Shown: positions 1 to 11,131 of the stretch, in pieces
How the letters are laid out: each line of letters opens with the position of its first letter
Numbering within the stretch: position 1 is the stretch's first letter
Origin: Roseimicrobium sp. ORNL1
Lineage (GTDB): Bacteria > Verrucomicrobiota > Verrucomicrobiia > Verrucomicrobiales > Verrucomicrobiaceae
DNA: 64,000 nt
Assembly: GCF_011044495.1 (NCBI RefSeq)
Contig: NZ_CP049143.1
Location: 1 to 64,000, forward strand
Direction of reading: 5' to 3'
The notes under the pieces: generated by a model
The model's database searches: none
The model's input: only the letters and a program-made list of their open reading frames with translations
Told to the model about the DNA's origin: nothing
Made by a program: the position numbers and the translations under genes

Positions 1-59
1 GCGCAAAAGCTTGCCCCTCTTGACAGACCCGCCACATTGATCGGTTCCGCCCACCACCC

Positions 60-1993
60 ATGCCCCGCATCCCCGAAGAAACTATCCAGCAAGTGCTGGA
101 GGCCACGGACATCGTGGACCTCATCGGGCGGCATGTGAAGCTGCGGAAGGCGGGGGTGAACTTCGTGGGCCTGTGCCCCTTCCACTCGGAGAAGACTCCC
201 TCCTTTAATGTGCGCCCGCAGCAGCGCACGTATCACTGCTTTGGCTGTGGCGCGGGGGGGAATGCCTTCCGCTTCCTCATGGAGCACTCGAGCATCACGT
301 TTGTCGAGGCGGTGAAGCGGCTCGCGGAGCAGGCGGGCATCCGCATTGAGGAGGAAGTGTATGACGCCAATGCCGAGCGCGAGGCGAAGGTGCGCAAGGC
401 TCTGCTCAAGGTGCACGAGGAGGCTGTGGAGTGGTTTCACCTGCTGCTCATGCGGCACAAGGTGGCCGAGGATGCCCGCGCCTACCTGAAGTCCCGCGCC
501 ATCAGCCCCCAAACCGCCAAGGACTGGCAGATGGGCTATGCACCGCCCTACGGCGACATGCTGCGGGAGTGGGCGCTGGAAAAGAAATTCACGGAGAACC
601 TGCTCGTCACCGCCGGGCTACTTGCACGACCGGATGAAGACTCGGGACGGCGCGACACCTATCCCCGCTTCCGCCACCGGCTCATGTTCCCCATCCGGAA
701 TGAATTTGGCGAGTGCATCGCTTTCAGCGGACGCGTGCTCGACAAGGAGGCCAAGGCCGCGAAGTATCTCAATTCACCGGAAACACCCATCTTCAGCAAG
801 AGCCGTGTCTTCTTCGGTTTTGACAAATCCAAGCGCGCCATCAACAAGGCGGACCGTGCGATCGTCACAGAAGGCCAGCTCGACATGATCACGGCGTTTG
901 CGAATGGCGTGGAGAATGTCGTGGCGCCTCTCGGTACCGCCTTTACCGAGTTCCACGCGAAAAAGCTGAAGCAGATTTCGTCGGAAGTCGTGCTGTGCTT
1001 TGACTCCGACAATGCGGGGTACAAGGCCGCCGAACGCGCCTTTACCATTCTGGCACCGACGGGTCTTTCGGTGAAGGTCGCTCCCCTGCCCCAGGGTGAA
1101 GACCCGGACTCACTCATCCGCGGCCAGGGCGTGGCGGTATTCCAGGAATACATTGGCCGCGCGCGCGACTTCTTTGACCACATGCTGGACCACGCGTCGG
1201 CGAATCGGAATCTCAGCGAGGTGCGCGAGCGCAGCCGCTTCGCCGGAGAGCTGGCGTCCATGGTGTTGCTGGTGGACAACAACATCGTGCGCGACGCCGC
1301 TGTTCAAAATATCGCCCGCCGCCTGAACATGCCGGAGGACGAATTCCGCCGGCAGATTGCGCGGGCGCACAGGCCGAGCTCCACTCCCAGCAACAGCGCC
1401 GCGCCGGCCGCAACGCAACCCTCGCTGCCGCCGCAGGATAGAAATGCCATCATGCTTTTCCGCAATGCGCTTGCGGATGAAAAAATCCTGAACTGGCTGC
1501 GCAGCACGGGCCGGGAGGAGATTTTGCAGGATCTCTCCGGCTGCGAATTGCTCGCACTCGTATGGAAATCTTCCGCAAATCTTGCGGAACCTGCCACACT
1601 GGCTGCTTATCTTTCCCAAGTTTCACGGGAGGAAGAGGTCGCAGTAACCAAGCAACTCTCCCTGCCGATGCCCGAAGGAGGCATGGAAGCGGCGGAGTGC
1701 GCGCTGGAAAATCTGGAGGCAGCCCGCCTCAACAACCTGCTTCAAATCGTACAGACCCACGTCAAACAGCGTAGCTTGGCCCCTGAGGAGATGGCACTCC
1801 TACAGGAGCGTGAGTTGCTCCTGACAGAGATCATTCGGTTGCGCAATACGCTCCAGAATGTTCAGAGGCAGGTCAAACAACCCGAACTTCCCACTACCGA
1901 AATGGCCCGCCTACAGGAACGAGAACAGGCTCTTAGGAAAGAATACCTTGACCGTTACGAGCAATTGCAGAAGTTTTTAGGCCCGACAGCTCC

Positions 1994-1997
<4 letters not shown>
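60..1997 (+). CDS. dnaG: DNA primase DnaG
   Basis: Synthesises RNA primers for replication. The N-terminal CHC2 zinc-binding domain is intact, with Cys39, His42, Cys60 and Cys63 (CPFH ... CFGCG). The TOPRIM catalytic core follows, with Glu271 in EGQLD and Asp315/Asp317 in FDSDNAG. At 645 residues the length is normal for the family. The C-terminal helicase-interaction region is replaced or extended by a highly charged predicted coiled coil (about 560-645) that contains an internal duplication: [19 protein letters not shown] and, about 37 residues later, [19 protein letters not shown]. The stop codon overlaps the rpoD start by 4 bases (ATGA), so primase and sigma factor are probably translationally coupled, as in the classical macromolecular-synthesis operon. 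A TTGACA at 20-25 has no convincing -10 partner. The family call is certain; the origin of the tail duplication is inference. Confidence 0.97.
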
Positions 1998-3832
<1,835 letters not shown>

Positions 3833-3834
3833 TC

Positions 3835-4590
3835 ATGAAATCAACGCCTCCGCACGGCTCTGCCAAACGGCACCCGGCGGGGGTGCAGCATGCGGTGCTG
3901 CAATTCGCCGAGCTCTTCGATGGGTTGGATGAAGTGCTGTTCTGGATCAAGGACCGGCGTGGTCGCTATCTGCATGTGAACCGCGCCTTCCTGCTGAACT
4001 TTGATCTGCAGGAGCCAGCGCAGGCCGTAGGCAAGACGGACTATGACCTCTCCCCGGCCTTCCTCGCGGACCAGTTCGTCACGGACGACGAGCGCGTGCT
4101 GAAGGGGCACAAGGTCGTGGGTCGCATCGAACTCGTAGGAGGCGCGGACCAGGCGGCACGCTGGAATGTGACGCACAAGCTGCCGCTGCGGGACACGCGT
4201 GGACGTGTCATCGGCACCACCGGCACCACACGCCCACTCAAGTCTGCCGAGCGTTCCATGAGCGGTGGCCACGGTCTGGAGCACGTGCTGCTGCGCATCC
4301 GCGATGGCTACCACGGCCCGCTGACGAATGGTGAACTCGCCACCCAGGCCGGGCTGAGCGTGCGCGCGTTTGAGCGGAAATTCCTGCAGGTCTTCCACCT
4401 GCCCCCGCAGCAGTACATCCGGAAGCTGCGCGTGCGCATGGCCACTCGCGCCCTCGTCTTCACGGACAAGCCACTGGCGGAGGTCGCCATCGAGTGCGGC
4501 TTCGCGGACCAGAGCCACTTCGGTCACGAGTTCCGCAAGCATACCGGCCGCACCCCCCGCGCCTACCGCGAGCACTATCGCATCACCTAG
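3835..4590 (+). CDS. PAS-domain AraC family transcriptional regulator
   Basis: A 251-residue regulator. The N-terminal half is a PAS_4-like sensor (about 20-135; LFDGLDEVLFWIKDRRGRYL, then VNRAF, GKTDYDL and a closing GTTGTTRPLK). The C-terminal half is an AraC/XylS double helix-turn-helix (about 150-250) with the hallmark FADQSHFGHEFRKHTGRTPR. It starts 2 bases after the rpoD stop, so it is likely read from the same transcript. The ligand is unknown; PAS_4 domains usually sense small aromatic molecules or redox/light cofactors. No target operator is visible. The downstream side is a palindromic repeat region that may terminate transcription. Confidence 0.9.
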   Translation: MKSTPPHGSAKRHPAGVQHAVLQFAELFDGLDEVLFWIKDRRGRYLHVNRAFLLNFDLQEPAQAVGKTDYDLSPAFLADQFVTDDERVLKGHKVVGRIELVGGADQAARWNVTHKLPLRDTRGRVIGTTGTTRPLKSAERSMSGGHGLEHVLLRIRDGYHGPLTNGELATQAGLSVRAFERKFLQVFHLPPQQYIRKLRVRMATRALVFTDKPLAEVAIECGFADQSHFGHEFRKHTGRTPRAYREHYRIT

Positions 4591-4961
4591 GAGGTTAGGC
4601 GTCCCCGCCTGACAGTGGGCGTTAGGCCTCCCGGCCTGACGTCACTGCACGCAGAACTCGCTCTTTACGTCGAAGGGACGACTCCGGTTAACCGCAAAGG
4701 GGCAAAGCAGCAAAGGACGCAAAGGAGCAGGAAAGTCGGGTGGCCGTCATGGTGACGCGAAGCCAGCAGAGGTAGTGCACCTCGATGCAGAGGAGGCAGA
4801 GACGCTCAGCTCAGATGCACCTCAGCCAGGATGGAGGTTAGGCGTCCCCGCCTGACAGTGGGCGTTGGGCCTTCCGGCCCGACAGTCATAGATTTCTATC
4901 TAGAGAGCGGTCGGGTCGGATGACCCAACCACCGCTGTCAGGCCAGAAGGCCTAACCTCCT
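4591..4961. repeat. Intergenic palindromic repeats between convergent genes
   Basis: Two direct copies of a unit beginning GAGGTTAGGCGTCCCCGCCT lie at 4591-4643 and 4834-4888, and an inverted partner (GGCCAGAAGGCCTAACCTCC) closes the region at 4942-4961. The segment 4832-4961 is therefore bounded by inverted ends. Between the copies, 4686-4732 holds GGTTAACCGCAAAGGGGCAA followed by AGCAGCAAAGGACGC, and about 4786-4798 holds GGAGGCAGAGACG; both motifs return in the 35.4-36.4 kb repeats. No ORF is supported here. The position between two converging genes would suit a bidirectional terminator, but there is no T-run. Confidence 0.8.
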
Positions 4962-4974
4962 TCAGAAAAACCAC

Positions 4975-5325
4975 TCAATAATTAAACAACTGCCCCACGC
5001 CGTACTTCTCGTCGATGCCGCGCTGCTTGAGCGTGACGTTGAGCGCCTCGGTGACGCGGACTTTCATGTTCGGCTTGAGGCGGCGGCCTTTGCGGGCCTT
5101 CTGCACAATCTTGTGGGTAAGCCCGCCGCGGTTCATCTGCACCACGTCATGATTTTTCAGGGCGTGCTTTTCGATCACAGCATCAATCGGCTGGGTGCCG
5201 AGATTTCGCTCCAGGGCGGGGGCGCCGTCCGAAGACTCCTCGCCCTCATCGCCGTCTTCGTGCAGGTCGGTCTCGAGTTCGTCTTCGTCGTTTTCCTTGC
5301 CCAGGTCTTCATTGTCTTCCATCAT
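4975..5325 (-). CDS. Small acidic-tailed protein, unknown function
   Basis: 116 residues in two parts. The first 35 or so residues are almost entirely Asp/Glu (MMEDNEDLGKENDEDELETD...). The remainder is basic and predicted helical (GGLTHKIVQKARKGRRLKP, MKVRVTEALN), spaced somewhat like a small helix-turn-helix DNA-binding domain. I do not recognise a named family. An acidic tail next to a basic domain could mimic DNA to autoinhibit binding, but that is inference. The gene is divergent from the hydroxyacid dehydrogenase, with a shared promoter region at 5326-5417. Confidence 0.75.
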   Translation of the reverse strand: MMEDNEDLGKENDEDELETDLHEDGDEGEESSDGAPALERNLGTQPIDAVIEKHALKNHDVVQMNRGGLTHKIVQKARKGRRLKPNMKVRVTEALNVTLKQRGIDEKYGVGQLFNY

Positions 5326-5417
5326 GCCACCCCTTCTAGCACGGTCTGAGCGGGGCTGCCAAGCGCATCCGCCCTGACTGGACCCTGCGGAGGGAAGCCC
5401 TGTACCAGCCTTCTCCC

Positions 5418-6383
5418 ATGTCCCGCACCCGTATCCTCCTCAGCACGACCTCTTATCAGGACACCCCCGGCGAGCACCATGCCCTGCTGGAGGCCCAGGG
5501 TTTCGACATCCACCGCGAGCGCGGGCCGCTGCCGGAGAGCCGCATGCTGGAGCTGGCCGGTGACTTCGATGCCTTCCTCTGCGGCGACGACGAGATCACC
5601 AAGCGCGTGCTGGACAAGGCCCTGCCCCGCCTCCGCGTCATCAGCAAGTACGGCATCGGCCTGGACAAGATTGATGTGACCGAGTGCACCGCACAGAAGC
5701 TTCCCGTGCTCTTCACCCCCGGCGTGAATCACACCACCGTGGCCGAGCACACCTTCTGCCTGCTGCTGGCCCTGGTGCGCAACCTCGTGGACTCCGCCAA
5801 TGCCGTGCGCAATGGCCAGTGGAAGCGTGTCACGGGCCATGAAATCTGGAACAAATCCATTGGCATCGTGGGACTGGGCCGCATCGGCCAGGAAGTGGCC
5901 AAGCGTGCGCTCGCCTTCGGCATGAAGGTGCATGCGCTGGACCCGTACTGGCCCGAGGCCTTCGCCACGGAGAACGGCGTCACCCGCCATGAGAAGATTG
6001 AGACCATGCTGCCGGAAATCGATGTGCTGAGCCTGCACGCCAATCTCAGCGACTCCACCCGCCACCTCGTGAATGCCGAGCGCATCAAGCTCTGCCGCAA
6101 GGACCTGCTGGTCATCAATACCTCCCGCGCCGAGCTGGTGCACATGCCCGACATGATTGCCGCGCTCGATGCCGGCACTGTGGGTGGCTATGGCACCGAC
6201 GTGCTCGATGAAGAGCCCCCGCCCGCCGACCATCCCCTGCTGAAGCACCCCAAGGCGCTCATCACCCCCCACATCGGCTCCCGCACGTATGAAAGCGTGC
6301 CCCGCCAGGCCATGCGCTCCACCCTGAACCTCGTGAACTGGCTCAAGGGTGAGAAGGATGTGATTCAGGCGAACAAGTGGTAG
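5418..6383 (+). CDS. D-2-hydroxyacid dehydrogenase (phosphoglycerate dehydrogenase-like)
   Basis: A 321-residue NAD-dependent dehydrogenase of the SerA/GyaR superfamily. The Rossmann motif GLGRIG is present, as are the catalytic Arg (INTSRAELV), the Glu (DVLDEEPPP) and the acid-base His (ITPHIGS). There is no C-terminal ACT domain, so this is the short type: a phosphoglycerate or other 2-hydroxyacid dehydrogenase without serine feedback control. The substrate cannot be fixed from sequence. Single gene, divergent from the small acidic protein; the next gene starts 56 bases downstream. Confidence 0.93.
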   Translation: MSRTRILLSTTSYQDTPGEHHALLEAQGFDIHRERGPLPESRMLELAGDFDAFLCGDDEITKRVLDKALPRLRVISKYGIGLDKIDVTECTAQKLPVLFTPGVNHTTVAEHTFCLLLALVRNLVDSANAVRNGQWKRVTGHEIWNKSIGIVGLGRIGQEVAKRALAFGMKVHALDPYWPEAFATENGVTRHEKIETMLPEIDVLSLHANLSDSTRHLVNAERIKLCRKDLLVINTSRAELVHMPDMIAALDAGTVGGYGTDVLDEEPPPADHPLLKHPKALITPHIGSRTYESVPRQAMRSTLNLVNWLKGEKDVIQANKW

Positions 6384-6439
6384 CAGTGTAAACTGCTGCT
6401 ATACGATGGGGCTTTTTTGCGATAGTGGTGCTTGTCACC

Positions 6440-6946
6440 ATGACCAGAAGGCAGCTTCATCACGCCATCAGCATTGGCATCACCGTGCCGGCACTGGTGC
6501 TGATGGGGTATTGCGTTTTGGTGCAGCGACAGGCTGTACCTTTTCTGATCACGTGTGGGGGGTACGTCGTGGCCCTTCTGCTGGCAATGCTACTGCTCCG
6601 CGCCAACGTACCTCCGCACAAGCGTCAGCGGCCTGATGCTCCACCGGAACTCGCCCGCCTGAAATTGGGGCTTCAGGGAGAAAGGCTTGCCGAGGTCCTG
6701 GCGGAGATGAACCTGGACGAACAGAGGACCATGCGGCGGGGCCTCTTGCTCCGGCCGCGGCAGTACGAGTTGTACAAGGCTTCCAGAACGTTTGCGAATG
6801 GCACATGGACCTGGTGGGTCGAAACCTCCGGCGGCGAGATCGTGGCTTGTGCCGCTTCTTATCAGTCGGACGAATCTCCGGTGCTGGACACGGGTTGGAC
6901 GAAGGCGACGGGCAGCAGCGTGATCCTGCATGGATCGAGCGGTTAA
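6440..6946 (+). CDS. Small membrane protein, unknown function
   Basis: About 168 residues from the ATG at 6440; GTG codons at 6425 and 6428 are alternative starts adding up to five residues. Two hydrophobic segments near the N-terminus (ISIGITVPALVLMGYCVLV and PFLITCGGYVVALLLAMLLL) form a hairpin anchor. The soluble C-terminal part (about 60-168) is compact, ends GSSVILHGSSG and has no recognisable motif. A stretch WTWWVETSGGEIVACAASY suggests a beta-rich fold. Function unknown. Confidence 0.7.
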   Translation: MTRRQLHHAISIGITVPALVLMGYCVLVQRQAVPFLITCGGYVVALLLAMLLLRANVPPHKRQRPDAPPELARLKLGLQGERLAEVLAEMNLDEQRTMRRGLLLRPRQYELYKASRTFANGTWTWWVETSGGEIVACAASYQSDESPVLDTGWTKATGSSVILHGSSG

Positions 6947-7058
6947 TCTCCCGCATGAACGAGTAGTCAGCGCGTGGGTTCAAGGATTCGCAAATGGCTG
7001 TCGATAGAGTCCCCACTCGCAACAGTGGGTGGAGCGTTTGGGTTCGCTTGGAAGCCAA

Positions 7059-7256
7059 GTCGCGGAGCGACGACCGTGTCTTAGCCCGGCCTTTCAAGGC
7101 CGGGTGGATGTTGAGTCACCCAGTGTCGCGGAGCGACACCCGAACCCATAACCTCACCCAAGATTCACCGGTTCGGGCGTCGCTTCGCGACGCAACTTCC
7201 AAACCGCCTACCCGGCCTTGAAAGGCCGGGCTAAGACACGGTCGTCGCTGCGCGAC
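7059..7256. repeat. Nested palindrome (two concentric inverted repeats)
   Basis: Outer arms of 47 bases at 7059-7105 and 7210-7256 match with one visible mismatch; each contains its own smaller palindrome, CCCGGCCTTTCAAGGCCGGG. Inside them a second, unrelated inverted repeat of 23 bases sits at 7123-7145 (GTGTCGCGGAGCGACACCCG...) and 7171-7193. The element lies between two convergent genes and can fold into one long hairpin. The rest of 6947-7401 shows nothing else recognisable. Confidence 0.9.
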
Positions 7257-7401
7257 TGGAACATCCATGAGATAGCGGATGCTTCAATACGAGGGCTGGG
7301 CTCCTGCTGCCCTTCAGGCAGCAACTTCGGGCGTGCGGTTCACGAAATAAGCCAGCGATAACATCTGTCAGCCTATGTTACTCATTTCAATAACTGCACA
7401 A

Positions 7402-8943
7402 TCACTCCATCCACCCCTTCAGTTCCCTTCCCAGATACACCTGCCACTTCCTGGACTCTCCTTTGCCCAAGGGCACGTCGATCATCCCCAGCGGTTCCAC
7501 CGAGGTGAAAACATTGGTGAGGGACTTCGGCAAAGGTTTGTCCGAAGGTTGTAGAATCAGGGCGTCATTCCCTTGTTGCTCGGCGCCGGCGGAGGGCCAG
7601 ATTTCATACTGTGAGGCCACTTTGCCATCCGACTGCCAGCGGTAGGCCTTGGGGTGCTGCGGGGTGTAGAAGGCAAACTGGCTGGCGTTCTCGCGATGCC
7701 CCAGTGCCAGGAGAAACGTTTGTCCGGGACGTGGGACGCGCGCGAGCATCGCGCCTGCTTGTTCGCCGCTTTCTTTCCAGCCACGAAGGCGGCGCATGGG
7801 GTCGGCTACTTCCCACTTCGCATATTTCGCCACGGCGCTATAGAGGGGAAGCAGGTAGGCAAGCAGGCACAACACGGCACCGACTCGGAGCGCCCACGTG
7901 ATGCTCTTCCCACGAATGCGACCCCATGCCCACGCTGCTGCGGCCATGTCATGCGCGCTTCCGGCCACCAGGACGATGGCGGAGAGGTGGAAGGCGGCGG
8001 GCCAGTTGGGATTGATGTTCTGACGCAGCGCGAGAAGGAAGAACACGACCAGCGCGGGTCCGCTGAAGATAACGAGATACCGTTGCCGCAGTTCCAGCAC
8101 CTTCCACTTCCACAAACCGCCGAGGGTCAGGAAAATCATCAGCGCCCAGGTAACCGGGGAAAACAGCAGGGCTTGTGCGGCGGGAAAGCTGAGGACCTGC
8201 ACCAGCCACTTCCCAATGCCATGCTGGCCGGTGCCGTGGAAATGCTCCTTCGTATGCTCCAGCGTGATCCAGTGATGCTGCGCCTGCCATATCAACACGG
8301 GCGCGAGGAACAACAACGAGATAGCCAGTGAGACCCACAACGCGGGGCGGCGCAGAAGGAACCGCTTCGTGCTCTCCAGCGAAAGGAACAGCAGCGTGAT
8401 GACGGGAAACACCAGCATCATCTGCTTGCTGAGGTTCCCAAGACCGAGCGCGAGTGTGAGAAATACCCAGTGACGCGTGCGTTCCGGTTGATCCACGCAG
8501 TTCCAAAACGCGAGCAGCGCCGCGCTCCAGCACAGCAGCAGCGGAGCATCGATGGTGAAGAAGAGATTCAGCGCGGCATTCGCGGGAGTCAGTGCAGCGA
8601 GCAGGATGGTGAGCCAGGCGGCGCGCTCGCCAAACATGCGCCGCGCGAGAAGCGCCAGGCAGGCGAGTGTTCCCGTGCCCATGAGCAGCGCCGCGAGACG
8701 GACGCCCCACTCGGCGTGCCCGGTGCACAGCCCTGTCACGCCCATGAGCCAGCCAATCATGGGCGGCTTGCTGTAGTAGCCCCAGTCAGGGCGGCGGCCC
8801 CACTCCCAATAGTAACTCTCGTCCCCGGCGAGATCCGTGACGGAGCAGAAGAGCGGCAGGTAGAGCAGCCGGAGCAGGAAGATGACCGCCAGCAGATGCC
8901 ACCATGAAAAACGACGACCCGGCGCAGGTGATTCAGCGCTCAT
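7402..8943 (-). CDS. GT39-family glycosyltransferase (ArnT/PMT-like), membrane
   Basis: A 513-residue polytopic membrane protein. An N-terminal membrane segment is followed by a periplasmic loop with the acidic catalytic signature DLAGDESYYWEWGRRPDWGY, then about ten further hydrophobic helices and a periplasmic C-terminal domain. GT39 enzymes use polyprenyl-phosphate sugars to modify lipid A, glycans or proteins on the outer face of the inner membrane; ArnT, which adds aminoarabinose, is the best-known relative. Its start overlaps the histidine kinase stop by 4 bases (ATGA), so it is co-translated with a two-component system, as expected for envelope modification under regulation. The sugar donor and acceptor are unknown. 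Confidence 0.85.
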   Translation of the reverse strand: MSAESPAPGRRFSWWHLLAVIFLLRLLYLPLFCSVTDLAGDESYYWEWGRRPDWGYYSKPPMIGWLMGVTGLCTGHAEWGVRLAALLMGTGTLACLALLARRMFGERAAWLTILLAALTPANAALNLFFTIDAPLLLCWSAALLAFWNCVDQPERTRHWVFLTLALGLGNLSKQMMLVFPVITLLFLSLESTKRFLLRRPALWVSLAISLLFLAPVLIWQAQHHWITLEHTKEHFHGTGQHGIGKWLVQVLSFPAAQALLFSPVTWALMIFLTLGGLWKWKVLELRQRYLVIFSGPALVVFFLLALRQNINPNWPAAFHLSAIVLVAGSAHDMAAAAWAWGRIRGKSITWALRVGAVLCLLAYLLPLYSAVAKYAKWEVADPMRRLRGWKESGEQAGAMLARVPRPGQTFLLALGHRENASQFAFYTPQHPKAYRWQSDGKVASQYEIWPSAGAEQQGNDALILQPSDKPLPKSLTNVFTSVEPLGMIDVPLGKGESRKWQVYLGRELKGWME

Positions 8944-9992
8944 GCAGGCAGGGTGAGGACAAACTCGGTATCATCGGGCTTCGAGGTGAATGTCAGTGTG
9001 CCACTATGCGCCCGCGTGATCCACAGGGCGATGGGAAGGCCGAGGCCGCAGCCTTCGAGGTTCATCTGTCGGGCGGCTTCGCCACGGTGGAAGCGCTCGA
9101 AGACGTGAACGCCGTCTTCCGGCGAGATGCCGGGGCCTGTGTTCTTCACGGACAGCACGGCATGGCCACCCCTGGCACTCAAGCCAAGCGTGATGGTCCC
9201 TCCTTCACGATTGTACTTCACCGCGTTGTCGCACAGGATGAGCAGGAGCTGCCGGAGCCGGTGGCGGTCCCCCTGTACCATGATGGGTCCTGATGTGTTG
9301 CAGGATACTGTGATATGCGTGGGCTCTGCCAGCACCCGGGCATCCTCCGCGGCGTCGCGCACCAGTTCGTCAAAGCTCAAGGACTCGCGTTGCAGGGTCA
9401 CCTGGGAGGCATCCGCCTTGGTGAGCAGGCCCAGGCCATCCACGATGCGGGTGAGGCGCTCGATTTCGTCCAGATGGGAGGCAAAGCGAACGCGGTCTGC
9501 CTCGGGGCGCTTCGGGTCGTTCACCAGCTCCTCATAGTCCGCGCGGAGAATGGCAAGGGGCGTTTTCAGTTCATGGCTCGCGTGCAGGGTGAAGTCACGC
9601 ACGCGCTCAAAGCTCGCAGCGAGGCGCGCGGTCATGTCGTTGAGCGTCTGGACCAGCGTGTCGAACTCATCCCCGCGGCCGGTGAGCGGAATGCGCTCCT
9701 GCAGATTTCCCGCATGCATGCGCTCGGCAGACTCCGTGAGGGCCTTCAGAGGGCGCAGGGCGCGCACGAGCAACCACCAGCCACCGGCTGCCAGCACCGT
9801 CAGCGGGATGAGCGAGCGAATCGTCACTTCGGCGAACTGCCACCAGAGCGGCTCAGGCTCCTCGCCGAAGGAGGCAGGGTCCGCCGCCTCCAGCACCATC
9901 TCGCGATAGGCCAGCACCACGATGATGGCCAGCGCCACCGTGAGCACGCCGGCGAGGTACCAGGTGAGCCTGGTGACCACACTCCACTTCAT
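8940..9992 (-). CDS. Sensor histidine kinase, PmrB/QseC-like
   Basis: 350 residues. TM1 is about 10-29, followed by a short periplasmic loop (30-55, rich in Glu: ASFGEEPEPLWW), TM2 about 56-78, and HAMP about 79-130. The HisKA site is His140 in HASHELKTPLA. The HATPase domain has an N box (CDNAVKYN), a G1 box (NTGPGIS), an F box (FERFHRG) and a G2 box (GCGLGLPIA). The acidic periplasmic loop is the sort of site that senses cations or antimicrobial peptides in PmrB/PhoQ, but that is inference. Overlaps the response regulator upstream and the glycosyltransferase downstream by ATGA junctions. Confidence 0.92.
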   Translation of the reverse strand: MKWSVVTRLTWYLAGVLTVALAIIVVLAYREMVLEAADPASFGEEPEPLWWQFAEVTIRSLIPLTVLAAGGWWLLVRALRPLKALTESAERMHAGNLQERIPLTGRGDEFDTLVQTLNDMTARLAASFERVRDFTLHASHELKTPLAILRADYEELVNDPKRPEADRVRFASHLDEIERLTRIVDGLGLLTKADASQVTLQRESLSFDELVRDAAEDARVLAEPTHITVSCNTSGPIMVQGDRHRLRQLLLILCDNAVKYNREGGTITLGLSARGGHAVLSVKNTGPGISPEDGVHVFERFHRGEAARQMNLEGCGLGLPIALWITRAHSGTLTFTSKPDDTEFVLTLPA

Positions 9993-10666
9993 GCCTCTCC
10001 CTCCTTCAGCACATATCCGGAGCCACGCACGGTGTGCACCAGCTTCACCTCATGGCCGTCATCCAGCTTGCGGCGCAGGCGTTTCACGTACACATCCACC
10101 AAATTGGTGCCGGGGTCGAAGTTGAAATCCCACACCTGCTCCAGCAGCAGGGTGCGCCCGCAGATGCGGCCGGCGTTGCGCAGCAGCACCTCCAGCATCT
10201 TGAATTCACGCGTGCTGAGGTCCAGCCGTACGCCGTTCCGCCTCGCCTCATGCTGCACGAGATCCAGCGTGAGGTCCGCCAGCTTCAGCACCTGGGCGCG
10301 TGTCTCTGGCATGCGGCGCGAGAGGGCGCGGGCACGGGCCACGACTTCCTTGATGGCAAAGGGCTTCGCCAGATAATCATCGGCGCCTGCTTCGAGTCCT
10401 TCCACTCTTTCATCCACATGGCCACGTGCGGAGAGAATGAGCACCGGTGTGGCATTTCCCTGCTCACGCAGACGGCGTACCACCGTGATGCCATCCAGCC
10501 CCGGCAGCATGATGTCCAGCACCACCGCATCAAATGCCGAGGCTTGGATGCGTTGCAGGGCGCTGTCCCCGCGGTCGCACAGCTCGACCTCGAAATGCTG
10601 TTCGCGAAAGCCCCGCTCCAGGAACGCGGCCATCTTTGATTCATCTTCGACGACAAGGACTTTCAT
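9989..10666 (-). CDS. OmpR/PhoB-family response regulator
   Basis: 225 residues from the MKVLVVEDES start at 10666; an upstream in-frame extension to 10741 reads into promoter-like DNA and is unlikely. Receiver domain: acidic pocket Glu7/Asp8, phospho-acceptor Asp51 (VVLDIMLPGLDG) and conserved Lys in KPFAIKE. The winged-helix effector domain ends HTVRGSGYVLKEG. First gene of the regulator-kinase-glycosyltransferase unit, and divergent from the lipoprotein/PAP2/LTA-synthase-like unit, whose promoter it probably controls. Confidence 0.94.
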   Translation of the reverse strand: MKVLVVEDESKMAAFLERGFREQHFEVELCDRGDSALQRIQASAFDAVVLDIMLPGLDGITVVRRLREQGNATPVLILSARGHVDERVEGLEAGADDYLAKPFAIKEVVARARALSRRMPETRAQVLKLADLTLDLVQHEARRNGVRLDLSTREFKMLEVLLRNAGRICGRTLLLEQVWDFNFDPGTNLVDVYVKRLRRKLDDGHEVKLVHTVRGSGYVLKEGEA

Positions 10667-10743
10667 AGTCTCCGCAGGGGCATCCAGGCGGTCTGAGGGA
10701 CCAAAGATGGATGTAGGTACACCATGTGCAACGCTGGACAAGA

Positions 10744-10768
10744 TGACAGTCTTGTAATCATCCTGTCA
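10744..10768. promoter_or_regulatory. Inverted repeat in the divergent promoter of the envelope locus
   Basis: TGACAG at 10744-10749 and CTGTCA at 10763-10768 form perfect 6-base arms 13 bases apart, between the response regulator start (10666) and the lipoprotein start (10805). The position suits an operator for the response regulator. OmpR-type proteins usually bind direct repeats, so the assignment is tentative. Confidence 0.35.
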
Positions 10769-10804
10769 CCGTAGGGTCATGGTGTGGTGGTCTGTTTGGG
10801 GCGC

Positions 10805-11131
10805 ATGCATCTCCTGCATCACCCATGGCACCTGTTCATAGCGACCGTCTGTCTCTGCGGCGCAGTGTCCTGCCAGTCCACGCGTACCGAGCCCGCGCTC
10901 GTGATTGTGCGCAGCCAGGCGGAGGCTGCCGCGCTGGCGGAGGCACCCGGCAGCACCATCATCGGTGGCGGCCTGGAGAAGCGCGATGACCGCTGGGTGT
11001 GGGCCTTCCAGGCGCTGCCACCGGACGCGGACACACCCCGGGAGCTGCTGGTGAATGCGCGCACCGGCTATCCCATTCGCCCCAAGTCCGCCGCAGCGGT
11101 GACACCCCAGGGAACGGAGGCCACGCCATGA
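10805..11131 (+). CDS. Small predicted lipoprotein
   Basis: 108 residues from the ATG at 10805 (a GTG at 10784 would add seven). The signal sequence HLFIATVCLCGAVSC ends with a plausible lipobox cysteine (AVSC). The mature part is about 80 residues and ends NARTGYPIRPKSAAAVTPQG, which loosely resembles small PepSY-like periplasmic domains; I cannot confirm the family. Its stop overlaps the PAP2 gene start by 4 bases, so it is the first member of a three-gene unit (lipoprotein, PAP2, LTA-synthase-like). It may be a periplasmic accessory of that pathway. Confidence 0.7.
   Translation: MHLLHHPWHLFIATVCLCGAVSCQSTRTEPALVIVRSQAEAAALAEAPGSTIIGGGLEKRDDRWVWAFQALPPDADTPRELLVNARTGYPIRPKSAAAVTPQGTEATP

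Noticed and set aside
20-25. TTGACA as a -35 promoter element for dnaG
   Set aside because: No acceptable -10 hexamer at 16-18 bases; the upstream gene context is outside the window.
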